Shown here: positions 33,039 to 41,898 of the stretch, in pieces | Layout of the letters: the number at the start of each line of letters is the position of its first letter | Position numbering within the stretch: position 1 is the first letter of the stretch | Assembly (NCBI GenBank): GCA_021811235.1 | Contig: JAJZPG010000007.1 | Span: 1-64,000, forward strand | DNA from: Pseudomonadota bacterium | GTDB taxonomy: Bacteria; Pseudomonadota; Gammaproteobacteria; Burkholderiales; Thiobacillaceae | Reading direction: 5' to 3' | Length of the DNA stretch: 64,000 bases | The notes under the pieces: generated by a model | The model's database searches: none | Told to the model about the DNA's origin: nothing | What the model saw: only the letters and a program-made list of their open reading frames with translations | Position numbers and translations under genes: made by a program

Positions 33039-33800
33039 TTACTTGCCGCTGACGGCGCCGAAGACCTTCTTCAGCAGATCGCTGCCGGCCTGCAGCGGAT
33101 TGGCGCGGATGGCCGCTTCCTTTTCCCCGATCAGGAGGTAGAGCCGGTCGAGCGCCTGCTGGGTGACGTACTGCTCGACCGAGGCCTGGTTCTTGTCGAC
33201 CAGATCGAACTGCGCCGCCATGCCTGCGTAACGGTTGTATTGCTGGGCCAGTCCGACCTTGTCGGTGGTGGTCTTGACGATGGGCTGGAAGCGCTCGGTC
33301 AGCCTGGTCTCGGTTTTCTTGCGGAAGAAATCGGTGGCCGAGGTCTTGCCGCCGGTGAGGATGCCGCGGGCATCTTCCAGCGTCATCTCCTTCACCGCAT
33401 CGACCAGCAGGGTCCTGGCTTCCGGCACGGCGGCCTCGGCGGCGCGGTTCATCGACAGCACCAGTTCATCGGCCTGCTTGCCCATGCCGATCATGCGCAT
33501 GGCTTGCTCGGCTTTCTGCAAACTCGGCGGCAGCGGGATTTTCAGCTGGGCATTGCCGAAGAAGCCATCCTTCCGGCCGAGTTGCGCGACGGCGGCGTCG
33601 GCGCCACGGGTCAGCGCCTCCTTCAGCCCGGCGTTGATGTCGGCGTTGGACAGCGCATCGACGCCGCTGGCGGCGGGCTGCGTGGCGGGCGTGCCGAGCA
33701 CGCCACGCAGCATCTCGTTCCAGTCGAAGGCGTGGGCGGGCAGGGCAAGCGTCAGGCCGGCGGCCAGGATCGTCCAGCGCTTTGCAATCAGGGGGGCCAT
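33039..33800 (-). CDS. DUF4197 family exported protein
   Basis: About 253 aa: signal peptide (LAAGLTLALPAHA), then a mostly helical protein with ALSNADINAGLKEALTRGADAAV, PLPPSLQKAEQAMRMIG and a C-terminal ALDRLYLLIGEKEAAIRANP. These are the hallmarks of DUF4197 proteins, which have no known role. The start is the methionine just before the signal peptide; an in-frame upstream start would add 23 polar residues. Confidence 0.8.
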   Translation of the reverse strand: MAPLIAKRWTILAAGLTLALPAHAFDWNEMLRGVLGTPATQPAASGVDALSNADINAGLKEALTRGADAAVAQLGRKDGFFGNAQLKIPLPPSLQKAEQAMRMIGMGKQADELVLSMNRAAEAAVPEARTLLVDAVKEMTLEDARGILTGGKTSATDFFRKKTETRLTERFQPIVKTTTDKVGLAQQYNRYAGMAAQFDLVDKNQASVEQYVTQQALDRLYLLIGEKEAAIRANPLQAGSDLLKKVFGAVSGK

Positions 33801-33825
33801 GGTGCGTCTCCTCGTGAGCTTGGGC

Positions 33826-35226
33826 TCACAACACCTCTGCAGCATAGTCTGCCAGACGCGAACGTTCACCCCGCTGCAGGGTGACGTGGCCGTTGTGCGG
33901 CCAGCCCTTGAAGTGGTCGACCACGTAGGTGAGACCGGAACTGCCCTCGGTCAGGTAGGGCGTGTCGATCTGTGAGATGTTGCCGAGGCAGACCACCTTG
34001 GTGCCGGGGCCGGCGCGCGTGATCAGCGTCTTCATCTGCTTGGGCGTGAGGTTCTGCGCCTCGTCGATGATGAGGAATTTGTTGAGGAAGGTGCGGCCGC
34101 GCATGAAGTTGAGCGACTTCACCTTGATGCGCGACCGGATCAGGTCCTGCGTCGCGGCGCGTCCCCAGTCACCGGCCTCGTCGTCGCTCTTGTTCAGCAC
34201 GTCGAGGTTGTCCTCCAGCGCGCCCATCCAGGGCGTCATCTTCTCTTCCTCGGTGCCGGGCAGGAAGCCGATGTCCTCGCCCACCGGCACGGTCACGCGG
34301 GTCATGATGATCTCGGTGTAGAGCTTCTTGTCCAGCACCTGCGCCAGCGCGGCGGCCAGCGTCAGCAGGGTCTTGCCGGTGCCGGCCTGGCCGAGCAGGG
34401 TGACGAAGTCGATCTCGGGGTCCATCAGCACGTTGAGCGCGAAGTTCTGTTCGCGGTTGCGCGCGGTGATGCCCCAGACGTTGTTCTTGTGGTGCGTGTA
34501 GTCGCGCACGGTGACCATCTCGGCCAGCTTGCCCTCGACCTTCAGTACCTTGGCGTAGAGAGGGTTGGGGCCCTCCTGGAACACGAATTCGTTGGGCAGC
34601 AGGCTGGAGACCAGCGGCCCCCTGACGCGGTAGTAGGTGTGGCCGTTGCCCTGCCACGATTCCATGCCCTTGCCGTGCGTGTCCCAGAAGTCGCCGGGCA
34701 GTTCGCGCAGGCCGGCGTACAAAAGGTCGGTGTCTTCCAGCACCTTGTCGTTGAAGTAGTCCTCGGCGGGCAGCCCCAGCGCACGCGCCTTGATGCGCAT
34801 GTTGATGTCCTTCGACACCAGGATGACCTGGCGCTTGGGCTGGTGGCGCGAGAGGAACAGCACCACGCCGAGGATCTGGTTGTCGACCTTGGAAGTCGGC
34901 AGGCTCATCGGGATGTCGCCGCTGATCGCCTGGGTCTGCAGGAACAGCCGACCGGTGGCGGCGTTGTGGCTGTGCGGAGCGAGCGGCACGCCGTCTTCGA
35001 TGCTGTCGAGCTTGCTGACGATCTCGTCGATGAAGCGGCTGGCCTGGCGCGCGTTGCGCGAGACTTCGTTCATGCCCTTCTTGTGCTGGTCGAGTTCCTC
35101 CAGCGTGGCGATCGGCACATAGACGTCGTGCTCCTCGAAGCGGTACAGGCTGGTGGGGTCGTGCATCAGCACGTTGGTGTCCAGGACGAAGAGCTTGGTC
35201 GGGTCGGCGGCTTTTTTTCTCGGCAT
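33826..35226 (-). CDS. PhoH-family ATPase with N-terminal PIN domain
   Basis: A 466-aa protein. Residues ~8-150 are a PIN-like nuclease domain (FVLDTNVLMHDP, acidic residues); ~240-460 are the PhoH ATPase with Walker A GQAGTGKTLL and Walker B LIIDEAQNLTP. PIN-PhoH fusions (PhoH2 type) couple RNA unwinding and cleavage. It is common in betaproteobacteria as a single gene. Confidence 0.9.
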   Translation of the reverse strand: MPRKKAADPTKLFVLDTNVLMHDPTSLYRFEEHDVYVPIATLEELDQHKKGMNEVSRNARQASRFIDEIVSKLDSIEDGVPLAPHSHNAATGRLFLQTQAISGDIPMSLPTSKVDNQILGVVLFLSRHQPKRQVILVSKDINMRIKARALGLPAEDYFNDKVLEDTDLLYAGLRELPGDFWDTHGKGMESWQGNGHTYYRVRGPLVSSLLPNEFVFQEGPNPLYAKVLKVEGKLAEMVTVRDYTHHKNNVWGITARNREQNFALNVLMDPEIDFVTLLGQAGTGKTLLTLAAALAQVLDKKLYTEIIMTRVTVPVGEDIGFLPGTEEEKMTPWMGALEDNLDVLNKSDDEAGDWGRAATQDLIRSRIKVKSLNFMRGRTFLNKFLIIDEAQNLTPKQMKTLITRAGPGTKVVCLGNISQIDTPYLTEGSSGLTYVVDHFKGWPHNGHVTLQRGERSRLADYAAEVL

Positions 35227-35402
35227 GACGTGATCGTGGTGACGGGAATGAGGATGGCTTCATCCTACCTCAAGGGGAAGGCCGCTTGTCTACCCGAAAG
35301 GCAAACAAAAAAAGTAAACCTGAAACCGCCGGGACGGCACGGATGGGGAGGCGGTTTTATCAGTAGAATGCGTGATTCTGACCCTGAAGTCCGGACCTCT
35401 GA

Positions 35403-35801
35403 ATGTATCGTCGCCTGACGCTGCTGTGGCTGTTCTGGGGGTGGGCGCTGCCGCTGCACGCCCAGGTCGCCGCGCACATCCTGCTGCAGGATTCGCCGCT
35501 GGCCGGGTTCCAGTACCACGCGGGCAAGGCGCTGTGGACGCAGCTCGCGGTGGGCGACGCGCTCGACCTGATTCGCGAACCGGACAATCCTCACGATGCC
35601 AGGGCGGTGCGCGTCGAATGGCGCGGCCACAAGCTCGGTTACGTGCCGCGCCGCGAGAATGCCGATGTGGCGCGTCTGATGGACGGCGGACAGCGGCTCG
35701 TCGCGCGCATCACCCGGCTGGCCGACGTGCGCGATCCGTGGTCGCGTGTGCGTTTCGAGATTCGGGTGCCTGTGCAGCCACAAGGGGGGAAGGCGCAATG
35801 A
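35403..35801 (+). CDS. Exported HIRAN-domain protein
   Basis: A 132-aa protein with a signal peptide (LTLLWLFWGWALPLHAQ) followed by a HIRAN domain (LAGFQYHAGKALW, LIREPDNPHDARAVRVEWRGHKLGYVPR). HIRAN domains usually sit in DNA-repair helicases and nucleases and bind 3' DNA ends; here the domain is alone and apparently exported. Its stop overlaps the next start (ATGA). The role is unknown. Confidence 0.75.
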   Translation: MYRRLTLLWLFWGWALPLHAQVAAHILLQDSPLAGFQYHAGKALWTQLAVGDALDLIREPDNPHDARAVRVEWRGHKLGYVPRRENADVARLMDGGQRLVARITRLADVRDPWSRVRFEIRVPVQPQGGKAQ

Positions 35802-36892
35802 GGCGACTGGCCATATTCGTGACGTTGATGGCCGGCTGGCTGGCGCGGGCGACGGCGGTTCCGGCCGAGCTGCCGCTGGCGAACCTCAGCGTGCCCCCCG
35901 GTTTCATCATCGAACTCTTTGCCCGCGTGCCCAATGCGCGGCAGATGGCGCTCGGCAAGGACACGCTGTTCGTGGGCAGCATGCGCGCCGGCAAGGTCTA
36001 CGCGGTCCCGCTCGCGGGCGCACGCAAACCGGTGGTGATCGCCGACGGCCTCAACATGCCGGTCGGCGTGGCGTTTCGCGACGGCGACCTGTACGTGTCG
36101 GCGGTGAGCCGTGTTCTGCGCCTGCGCAACATCGAGGCGCGCCTGGACTCGCCGCCGCGTCCCGAGGTCGTCAGCCATGCCTGGCCGGGCGACATCCACC
36201 ACGGCTGGAAATTCATCGCCTTCGGTCCCGACGGCAAGCTCTATGTGCCGGTGGGCGCGCCGTGCAACATCTGCGAGCCCGATCCCGACCGCTACGCGAC
36301 GATTACCCGCCTCGACGTGGCACATGGCAAGGTCGAGGTGGTGGCGCGCGGCGTGCGCAATACGGTGGGATTCGACTGGCATCCGCAGAGCGGCGAGCTG
36401 TGGTTCACCGACAACGGCCGCGATTGGCTGGGCGACGATGCGCCGCCCGACGAGCTGAATCGCCTCGCCCGGCCGGGCCAGCATTTCGGCTACCCGTATT
36501 GCCACGGCGGCGGCATCGCCGATCCCGAGTTCGGGCGTACCCGCCGCTGCGCCGAGTTCGTGCCGCCGGCGCAGAACCTCGGCGCCCACGTGGCGAGCCT
36601 GGGCATGCGCTTCTACACCGGCAAGGTTTTTCCCGAACGCTACCGCAATGCCGTCTTCATCGCCGAACACGGGTCGTGGAACCGCAGCCGCAAGAACGGC
36701 TACCGCATCAGCGTGGTGCGGCTGCAGGGCGACCGCGCGATCGCTTATGAATCCTTCGTCAGCGGCTGGCAGCAGGGCGAGTCGGCGTGGGGCCGCCCCG
36801 CGGACGTGCTGGTGATGCCCGACGGCAGTCTCCTGATCTCGGACGACCATGCCGGTGCGATTTACCGCGTGCGCTATCGCGCTAACCGGTAA
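35798..36892 (+). CDS. Secreted beta-propeller, sorbosone/PQQ sugar dehydrogenase-like
   Basis: About 364 aa with a signal peptide, then a six-bladed propeller of the soluble glucose/sorbosone dehydrogenase type: VPPGFIIELFARVPNARQMA, GDIHHGWKFIAFGPDGKLYVPVGAPCN, RNTVGFDWHPQSGELWFTDNGRDW and FIAEHGSWNRS. Relatives bind PQQ and oxidise sugars or aldehydes in the periplasm. It is coupled to the exported HIRAN protein. The substrate is not known. Confidence 0.82.
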   Translation: MRRLAIFVTLMAGWLARATAVPAELPLANLSVPPGFIIELFARVPNARQMALGKDTLFVGSMRAGKVYAVPLAGARKPVVIADGLNMPVGVAFRDGDLYVSAVSRVLRLRNIEARLDSPPRPEVVSHAWPGDIHHGWKFIAFGPDGKLYVPVGAPCNICEPDPDRYATITRLDVAHGKVEVVARGVRNTVGFDWHPQSGELWFTDNGRDWLGDDAPPDELNRLARPGQHFGYPYCHGGGIADPEFGRTRRCAEFVPPAQNLGAHVASLGMRFYTGKVFPERYRNAVFIAEHGSWNRSRKNGYRISVVRLQGDRAIAYESFVSGWQQGESAWGRPADVLVMPDGSLLISDDHAGAIYRVRYRANR

Positions 36893-36902
36893 AATCGCGT
36901 CG

Positions 36903-37592
36903 ATGAACGTGCTTGTCCTCGATACCTCCACCGAATGGTGTTCGGCAGCCTTGTGGCTCGACGGCCGCATCCTGGCGCGCCGCGTGCTGGCCGAACAGCG
37001 CCACAGCTCGCTGCTGCTGCCGATGGTCGACGAACTGCTGCGCGAAGCGGCGGTCGGCTTGCGCCAGCTCGACGGCATTGGCTACGGCGCCGGTCCCGGT
37101 TCCTTCACCGGCCTCAGGATCGCTTGCGCGGTGACGCAGGGGCTGGCGCTCGGCGCCGACCTGCCGGTGGTCGGCGTCTCCACGCTGGAGTCGATCGCCG
37201 AACAGAGCGGCGCCGAACGGGTGCTGACCGTGCTCGATGCGCGCATGGCCGAGGTCTACTGGGCGGCGTATCGGCGGGAAGGGGAGGCCTGGCGTGCAGT
37301 GAGCGAGCCGCAGCTGGCGCTGCCGGAGTCGGTCGCCGTGCCTGCGGGAGGCGACTGGGTCGGCGCCGGCAACGGCTTCGCGGCGCTGGGCGAGGTCTTG
37401 CGGCCGCGCCTGGAACATGCGCTGCTGCGCATCGACACCACGCTCATGCCCGACGCCGCGGCCATGGCGCCCCTCGCCGCTGCGGCCTTCGCGCGCGGCG
37501 AAGGCATGGACGCCGCACTGGCGGCGCCGATCTACCTGCGCGACAAGGTGGCGCTGACGGTCGACGAACGCCGCGCGAGGCAATCCGCATGA
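36903..37592 (+). CDS. tsaB: tRNA t6A-modification protein TsaB
   Basis: A 229-aa inactive ASKHA-fold partner of TsaD in making threonylcarbamoyl-A37 of tRNA. LVLDTSTEWCSAALW at the N-terminus, EQRHSSLLLPMVDELL and GYGAGPGSFTGLRI are characteristic. The end overlaps rimI (ATGA), the common tsaB-rimI arrangement. The start is chosen at MNVLV, since the upstream frame lies within the previous gene. Confidence 0.92.
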   Translation: MNVLVLDTSTEWCSAALWLDGRILARRVLAEQRHSSLLLPMVDELLREAAVGLRQLDGIGYGAGPGSFTGLRIACAVTQGLALGADLPVVGVSTLESIAEQSGAERVLTVLDARMAEVYWAAYRREGEAWRAVSEPQLALPESVAVPAGGDWVGAGNGFAALGEVLRPRLEHALLRIDTTLMPDAAAMAPLAAAAFARGEGMDAALAAPIYLRDKVALTVDERRARQSA

Positions 37593-38056
37593 GCGCTGTG
37601 TTCGAAATCCGGCACAGCCTGCGCCCGATGCGCGAGGCCGACCTGCCGCGCATCCATCGCATCGAGCTGGCGAGCTACGACTATCCCTGGAGCCCGGGCA
37701 ATTTCGCCGATTCGCTCGGCGCCGGCTACAGCATGTGGGTGCGCGAGGCCGAAGGCGAGATCATCGGCTACTACGTGATGATGGCGGCGGCGGGAGAAGC
37801 CCATCTGCTCAATCTCACCATCGCGCCGTCCTGGCGCCGCCACGGTCTCGGGCGCGACCTGCTCGAGCACTGCCTGGCGCGCGCCTGCGACCACAAGGCA
37901 GGCAGCATGTTTCTCGAAGTGCGCACCTCCAATGTGGCCGCGATCGCGCTGTATCACAGCAGCGGATTCGCCGATCTGGCGGTGCGGCGCGGCTACTACC
38001 CGGCGCGCGAGGGCCGTGAGGATGCCCTCATCATGAAGAAGGAATTGTCGTGCTGA
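37589..38056 (+). CDS. rimI: Ribosomal-protein-alanine N-acetyltransferase RimI
   Basis: A 155-aa GNAT enzyme that acetylates the N-terminus of ribosomal protein S18. LLNLTIAPSWRRHGLGRDLLEHCL holds the acetyl-CoA R/Q-x-x-G-x-G/A loop (RRHGLG), and EVRTSNVAAIALYHSSGF is the RimI signature. It overlaps both tsaB and udg, so it lies within a compact operon. Confidence 0.9.
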   Translation: MSAVFEIRHSLRPMREADLPRIHRIELASYDYPWSPGNFADSLGAGYSMWVREAEGEIIGYYVMMAAAGEAHLLNLTIAPSWRRHGLGRDLLEHCLARACDHKAGSMFLEVRTSNVAAIALYHSSGFADLAVRRGYYPAREGREDALIMKKELSC

Positions 38057-38736
38057 GCCGTGACGACGTGTTCGAGGAACTCGGCATCGGGCCGGTGTGG
38101 CGGTTGCGCGAAGCGGCTCCCGCGCCAGCACCGGAAGGCGGCCCGGCCATTCCGGAAACCGCCCGTCCCTTGCTGGACTGGGACCAGCTCGCCGATGCCG
38201 TCGCCCATTGCACCGCCTGCAAGCTGCATCTCACCCGCACCCAGGGCGTGCTCGGCGTCGGCGACCGCACCGCCGACTGGCTGATCGTCGGCGAGGCGCC
38301 GGGGGCCGACGAGGACGCCCAGGGCGAGCCCTTCGTCGGCCAGGCGGGCAAACTGCTCGACGCCATGCTGGCATCGATAGGATTGAGGCGCGGCGACAAC
38401 GTCTACATTGCCAACGTGCTGAAGTCGCGCCCGCCCGGCAACCGCAATCCGGAACCGGACGAGATCGCCGCCTGCATGCCCTACCTGCTGAACCAGATCG
38501 CCCTGATCCAGCCGAAGATCATTCTCGCGCTGGGCCGCTTCGCCGCGCAGACCCTGCTCGCGACCGACGAGGCCATCGGCCGCCTGCGCGGCCGCGTGCA
38601 CGCGTTCCAGGGCGTGCCGCTGGTGGTGACCTACCATCCCGCCTACCTGCTGCGCACCTTGCCCGACAAGGCACGCGCGTGGGAAGACCTGTGCCTGGCG
38701 CGCAGAACCTATCAGTCCCTGACCCCTGAATCCTGA
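38050..38736 (+). CDS. Family 4 uracil-DNA glycosylase
   Basis: A 228-aa iron-sulphur uracil-DNA glycosylase for base-excision repair. ADWLIVGEAPGADEDAQGEPFVGQAGKLLD is the family motif A, and TYHPAYLLR carries motif B. Cluster cysteines include CTACKLH near residue 55 and one near 137. GTG start at 38050 overlaps rimI. A variable ~40-residue N-terminus precedes the domain. The last codons and stop lie inside a 14-bp tandem repeat. Confidence 0.88.
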   Translation: MLSRDDVFEELGIGPVWRLREAAPAPAPEGGPAIPETARPLLDWDQLADAVAHCTACKLHLTRTQGVLGVGDRTADWLIVGEAPGADEDAQGEPFVGQAGKLLDAMLASIGLRRGDNVYIANVLKSRPPGNRNPEPDEIAACMPYLLNQIALIQPKIILALGRFAAQTLLATDEAIGRLRGRVHAFQGVPLVVTYHPAYLLRTLPDKARAWEDLCLARRTYQSLTPES

Positions 38737-38749
38737 CCCCTGAATCCTG
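38718..38749. repeat. 14-bp tandem repeat spanning udg stop codon
   Basis: CCTGACCCCTGAAT is present twice in tandem plus a third partial copy. It encodes the C-terminal tail of the glycosylase and supplies its stop, and fills the gap to the next gene. Such CCTGAATCCTGA-like strings are common intergenic repeats. Confidence 0.8.
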
Positions 38750-38751
38750 TA

Positions 38752-39807
38752 ATGAAATTGCTCCATTCCGCCCTGCGTTTTCGCGTCAATTACTTCTCCG
38801 ACCTCGGCCGCCATCAGGTGGTGATCTGGATGCCGGGCGACACGCCGCCGGTCGACGCCCAGGTCGACGTCGGCCCGAAGATCGAGCACGAGGTGCCGAA
38901 CGAGGTGTTCCGCAGCGACATCGCGCCGCTGAAGCTGGGACGCTTCTATCCCTCGCAGCTGCTGCACGCCGACGACGCGCCGGGCCCGATGTTCCGCGTG
39001 ACGAAGCTGAACGAAGCCAGCTTCGTCGCCAATTTCAGCCATCCCCTGCAGGGCCGCATCTTCAGCATCGACAGCGGCAAGAGCGACATCTCGACCGAGC
39101 CGGTCGGCAAGGTGGAACAGTTGCTGGAATGGAGCGGCATGGACACGCAGATGCAGACGCCGACCGACTTCGAGGGGCCGGACGCATTCCGCCGCGAGGA
39201 CGAATTCCCCGACACCGAGTTCTACGCGCTCGCCCGCAAGGTCACCCACGTCGACGCCGTGTGCGCGCGCCGCATCCAGGCGCTGTACCGCACCGTGCTG
39301 CCGGAGAATGCGCGGGTGCTCGACCTGATGGCGGGTTGGCGCTCGCACCTGCCCGACACGGTGCAGTCCGCCGTCGGCCTCGGGCTCAACGCCGAGGAAC
39401 TCGCCGACAACCCGCAGCTCGCCGAGCGCATCGTCAAGGACATCAACGCCGACCCGACGCTGCCGTTTGCCGACGCCAGCTTCGACGCGGTGGTGTGCAC
39501 GGTCTCCTTCGAATACCTGACGCAGCCGCACAGAATCGTCGCCGAGGCGAGACGGGTGCTGAAGCCGGGCGGCATGTTCGTGGTGACGCTGTCGCACCGC
39601 TACTTCCCGCCCAAGGTGATCAAGCTGTGGACCGAGCTGCATCCGATGGAGCGCATGGCCTGGGTCGGCACGCTGATCAAGCAGGCCGGCTTCAAGAAGG
39701 TGGAAACCTACGTCGAGCGCGGCCTCAAGCGGCCGAAGGATGATCGCTATTCCGACACGCTCACCGAGTCCGATCCACTGTTCGCGACCTGGGGCGTCGC
39801 GCCCTGA
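38752..39807 (+). CDS. Class I methyltransferase with FKBP/SlyD-like N-terminal part
   Basis: A 351-aa two-part protein. Residues ~1-110 resemble an FKBP/SlyD-type fold without the usual PPIase residues (IEHEVPNEVFRSDI, FVANFSHPLQGRIF). Residues ~150-350 are an AdoMet fold with VLDLMAGWRSHL, LPFADASFDAVVCTVSFEYL and EARRVLKPGGMFVVTLSHRYFPPK. The AdoMet motif I is unusual, LDLMAGWRS in place of the glycine-rich loop. The substrate is unknown. Confidence 0.75.
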   Translation: MKLLHSALRFRVNYFSDLGRHQVVIWMPGDTPPVDAQVDVGPKIEHEVPNEVFRSDIAPLKLGRFYPSQLLHADDAPGPMFRVTKLNEASFVANFSHPLQGRIFSIDSGKSDISTEPVGKVEQLLEWSGMDTQMQTPTDFEGPDAFRREDEFPDTEFYALARKVTHVDAVCARRIQALYRTVLPENARVLDLMAGWRSHLPDTVQSAVGLGLNAEELADNPQLAERIVKDINADPTLPFADASFDAVVCTVSFEYLTQPHRIVAEARRVLKPGGMFVVTLSHRYFPPKVIKLWTELHPMERMAWVGTLIKQAGFKKVETYVERGLKRPKDDRYSDTLTESDPLFATWGVAP

Positions 39808-39820
39808 CCGGCTTGCCGCG

Positions 39821-40303
39821 ATGCCGCGCGCGCTGGTCGGGCTGATCGCCGATACCCACGGCCTGCTGCGTCCCGAGGCCGTCGCGGCCTTGCAGGGCTG
39901 CGCGCACATCGTCCACGCCGGCGACATCGGATCGCGCAGCGGCGAGCCGCGCGGCGTGCTCGACACGCTGGCGGGCCTGGCGCCGCTGACGGTGGTACGC
40001 GGCAACAACGACCGCGCGAGCTGGGCGGCGCCGATCCCGTACACGGCGGATATTGAATTCGAAGGCGTGCGTATCCATGTCCTGCACATCCTCGGCGAAC
40101 TGGCCCTCGACCCCGCCGCGGCGGGGGTGAAGGTGGTCGTGTCGGGCCATTCGCACCAGCCATGTGTGGAAACCCGGGACGGCGTGCTGTTCGTCAACCC
40201 GGGCAGCGCAGGACCGCGCCGTTTCAAACTGCCGGTCAGCGTGGCCCGGCTGTGGGTGGAAGCGGGCCGCGCCGAGGCGGAGCTGGTGACACTTTTGCGG
40301 TAA
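39821..40303 (+). CDS. YfcE/MJ0936-type metallophosphoesterase
   Basis: A 160-aa calcineurin-like phosphodiesterase: IADTHG at the N-terminus, HAGDIG, VRGNND, and C-terminal VSGHSHQP with VNPGSAGPRR. All metal ligands are kept. Physiological substrate unknown. The start is at MPRALVGLIAD, 14 bases after the methyltransferase stop. Confidence 0.87.
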   Translation: MPRALVGLIADTHGLLRPEAVAALQGCAHIVHAGDIGSRSGEPRGVLDTLAGLAPLTVVRGNNDRASWAAPIPYTADIEFEGVRIHVLHILGELALDPAAAGVKVVVSGHSHQPCVETRDGVLFVNPGSAGPRRFKLPVSVARLWVEAGRAEAELVTLLR

Positions 40304-40374
40304 GGTAGTCTTCGCAGCGACCGGGCGCCGGTGGTTTCCGGCGCCGGCATATTCACTTGAACGAGGAGCGCGAC

Positions 40375-41046
40375 ATGTTGAAATGGCTGATGGTGACGTT
40401 TATGACGCTGATGCTGTCCGGCTGCGGCTACAACACGCTGCAATCGACCGACGAGGACATCAAGGCGACCTGGGCCGAGGTGCTGAACCAGTACCAGCGC
40501 CGCGCCGACCTGGTGCCCAACCTGGTCAACGTGGTGAAGGGCTACGCGGCGCATGAGAAGGACGTGCTGACGTCGGTGACCGAGGCGCGGGCGCGTGTCG
40601 GCGCGATCCAGGCGACGCCGGAGTTGATCAACGACGAGGCTGCGTTCCAGCGTTTCATCGCCGCGCAGGGCGAACTCACCGGCGCGATCTCGCGCCTTTT
40701 GCTGGTGGCGGAGAACTACCCGCAATTGAAGGCCGACGGCCTGTTCCGCGACCTGCAGGCGCAACTCGAAGGGACCGAGAACCGCATCACTGTCGCACGC
40801 AACCGCTACATCGAGGCGGTCAAGACCTACAACGTCACGGTGCGCTCCTTCCCGTCCAATCTCACCGCGATGCTGTTCGGCTACAAGACCAAGCCGAGCT
40901 TCACGGTGGAAAACGAGAAGGCCATCGCCGTGCCGCCCAAGGTCGATTTCGGCACGCCGACCCCTCCCGCACCGGCGCCTGCCCCTGCGCCGGCCGCCCC
41001 GGCCGGCGGCGGCGAGACCTCCGGCAGCCTGTCGCACGGCTACTGA
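40375..41046 (+). CDS. lemA: LemA-family lipoprotein
   Basis: About 223 aa. A lipoprotein signal (LMLSGCGYN) precedes a helical LemA core (WAEVLNQYQRRADLVPNLVNVVKGYAAHEKDVL, AENYPQLKADGLFRDLQAQLEGTENRI). A Pro/Ala-rich tail follows. LemA proteins occur with TPM-domain proteins in envelope quality control. It heads a five-gene plus-strand run with two TPM proteins, NfeD and an SPFH protein. Confidence 0.9.
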   Translation: MLKWLMVTFMTLMLSGCGYNTLQSTDEDIKATWAEVLNQYQRRADLVPNLVNVVKGYAAHEKDVLTSVTEARARVGAIQATPELINDEAAFQRFIAAQGELTGAISRLLLVAENYPQLKADGLFRDLQAQLEGTENRITVARNRYIEAVKTYNVTVRSFPSNLTAMLFGYKTKPSFTVENEKAIAVPPKVDFGTPTPPAPAPAPAPAAPAGGGETSGSLSHGY

Positions 41047-41061
41047 CCCGGCTTGGCCGCC

Positions 41062-41898
41062 ATGAACCGCCGAGCGCGAACCGCGCTTGGTTTCTTTCTG
41101 CTGCTGTGTGCACTGTCCGCCTGGGCCCAGGTGGCGGTGCCGGAGCTGTCGCGCCGCGTCACCGATCTGACCGCTACACTGAGCACCGACCAGGTTGCCG
41201 CGCTGGAAGACAAGCTCGCCGCGTTCGAAGCCAAAAAGGGCAGCCAGATCGCCGTGCTGATCGTGCCCACCACCCAGCCGGAGGACATCGCGCAATTCGG
41301 CATCCGGGTGGCCGAGCAGTGGAAGATCGGGCGTGAGAAAGCCGACGACGGGGTGATCCTGATCGTCGCCAAGAACGACCGTACCCTGCGGCTCGAGGTC
41401 GGCTACGGGCTCGAGGGCGCCATACCCGACGCGATCGCCAAGCGGGTGATTGCCGAAACCATCACACCGTTCTTCAAGACGGGCGATTTCTACGGTGGCA
41501 TCGATGCGGGCGTGGCGCAGCTGATGCAACTGATCGAGGGCGAGCCGCTGCCGCCGCCGGCACGTGCGCAGGACGGCGGCGGCGAGGCTTCCTTCGTCCT
41601 GCTCATCGTCGGCGGCCTGGTCGCAGGCTGGCTGCTCTCGCTGCTGATGAGCCGCCCGGCAGCAGGCGGCCTCGCCGCCCTGGGGAGTGGTGTGGCGGGT
41701 GCGATGCTGCTGGGGCTCAGTCCAGTGCTGTTCATCGTCGTCGTGTTCGTGTTCGCCGGCGTGGCCGGGGGGTTCCGCCACGGCGGCGGCTGGTCCAGCG
41801 GTGGCGGCGTCTGGACGGGTGGAGGTGGATTCGGTGGCGGCTCCTGGGGCGGTGGCGGAGGCGGATTCGGCGGCGGGGGCGCATCGGGATCATGGTGA
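41062..41898 (+). CDS. TPM-domain membrane protein, YgcG-type
   Basis: About 278 aa: signal peptide (FFLLLCALSAWAQ), TPM_phosphatase domain (~22-150; VTDLTATLSTDQVAALEDKL, GREKADDGVILIVAKNDRTLRLEVGYGLEG), two membrane helices (~175-235) and a Gly/Trp/Ser-rich tail. These are partners of LemA; roles in photosystem repair and envelope maintenance are known in related families. An in-frame TTG lies three codons upstream. Confidence 0.87.
   Translation: MNRRARTALGFFLLLCALSAWAQVAVPELSRRVTDLTATLSTDQVAALEDKLAAFEAKKGSQIAVLIVPTTQPEDIAQFGIRVAEQWKIGREKADDGVILIVAKNDRTLRLEVGYGLEGAIPDAIAKRVIAETITPFFKTGDFYGGIDAGVAQLMQLIEGEPLPPPARAQDGGGEASFVLLIVGGLVAGWLLSLLMSRPAAGGLAALGSGVAGAMLLGLSPVLFIVVVFVFAGVAGGFRHGGGWSSGGGVWTGGGGFGGGSWGGGGGGFGGGGASGSW

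Noticed and set aside
38718-38749. CRISPR-like short repeats
   Set aside because: The copies are directly tandem with no spacers; no cas genes and no other array were seen in the window.
37996-41781. A 1261-codon minus-strand open frame
   Set aside because: It runs antisense to udg, the methyltransferase, the phosphoesterase, lemA and ygcG-like genes, all of which have clear family motifs. The frame is open only because of high GC, and its translation has no recognisable motifs.
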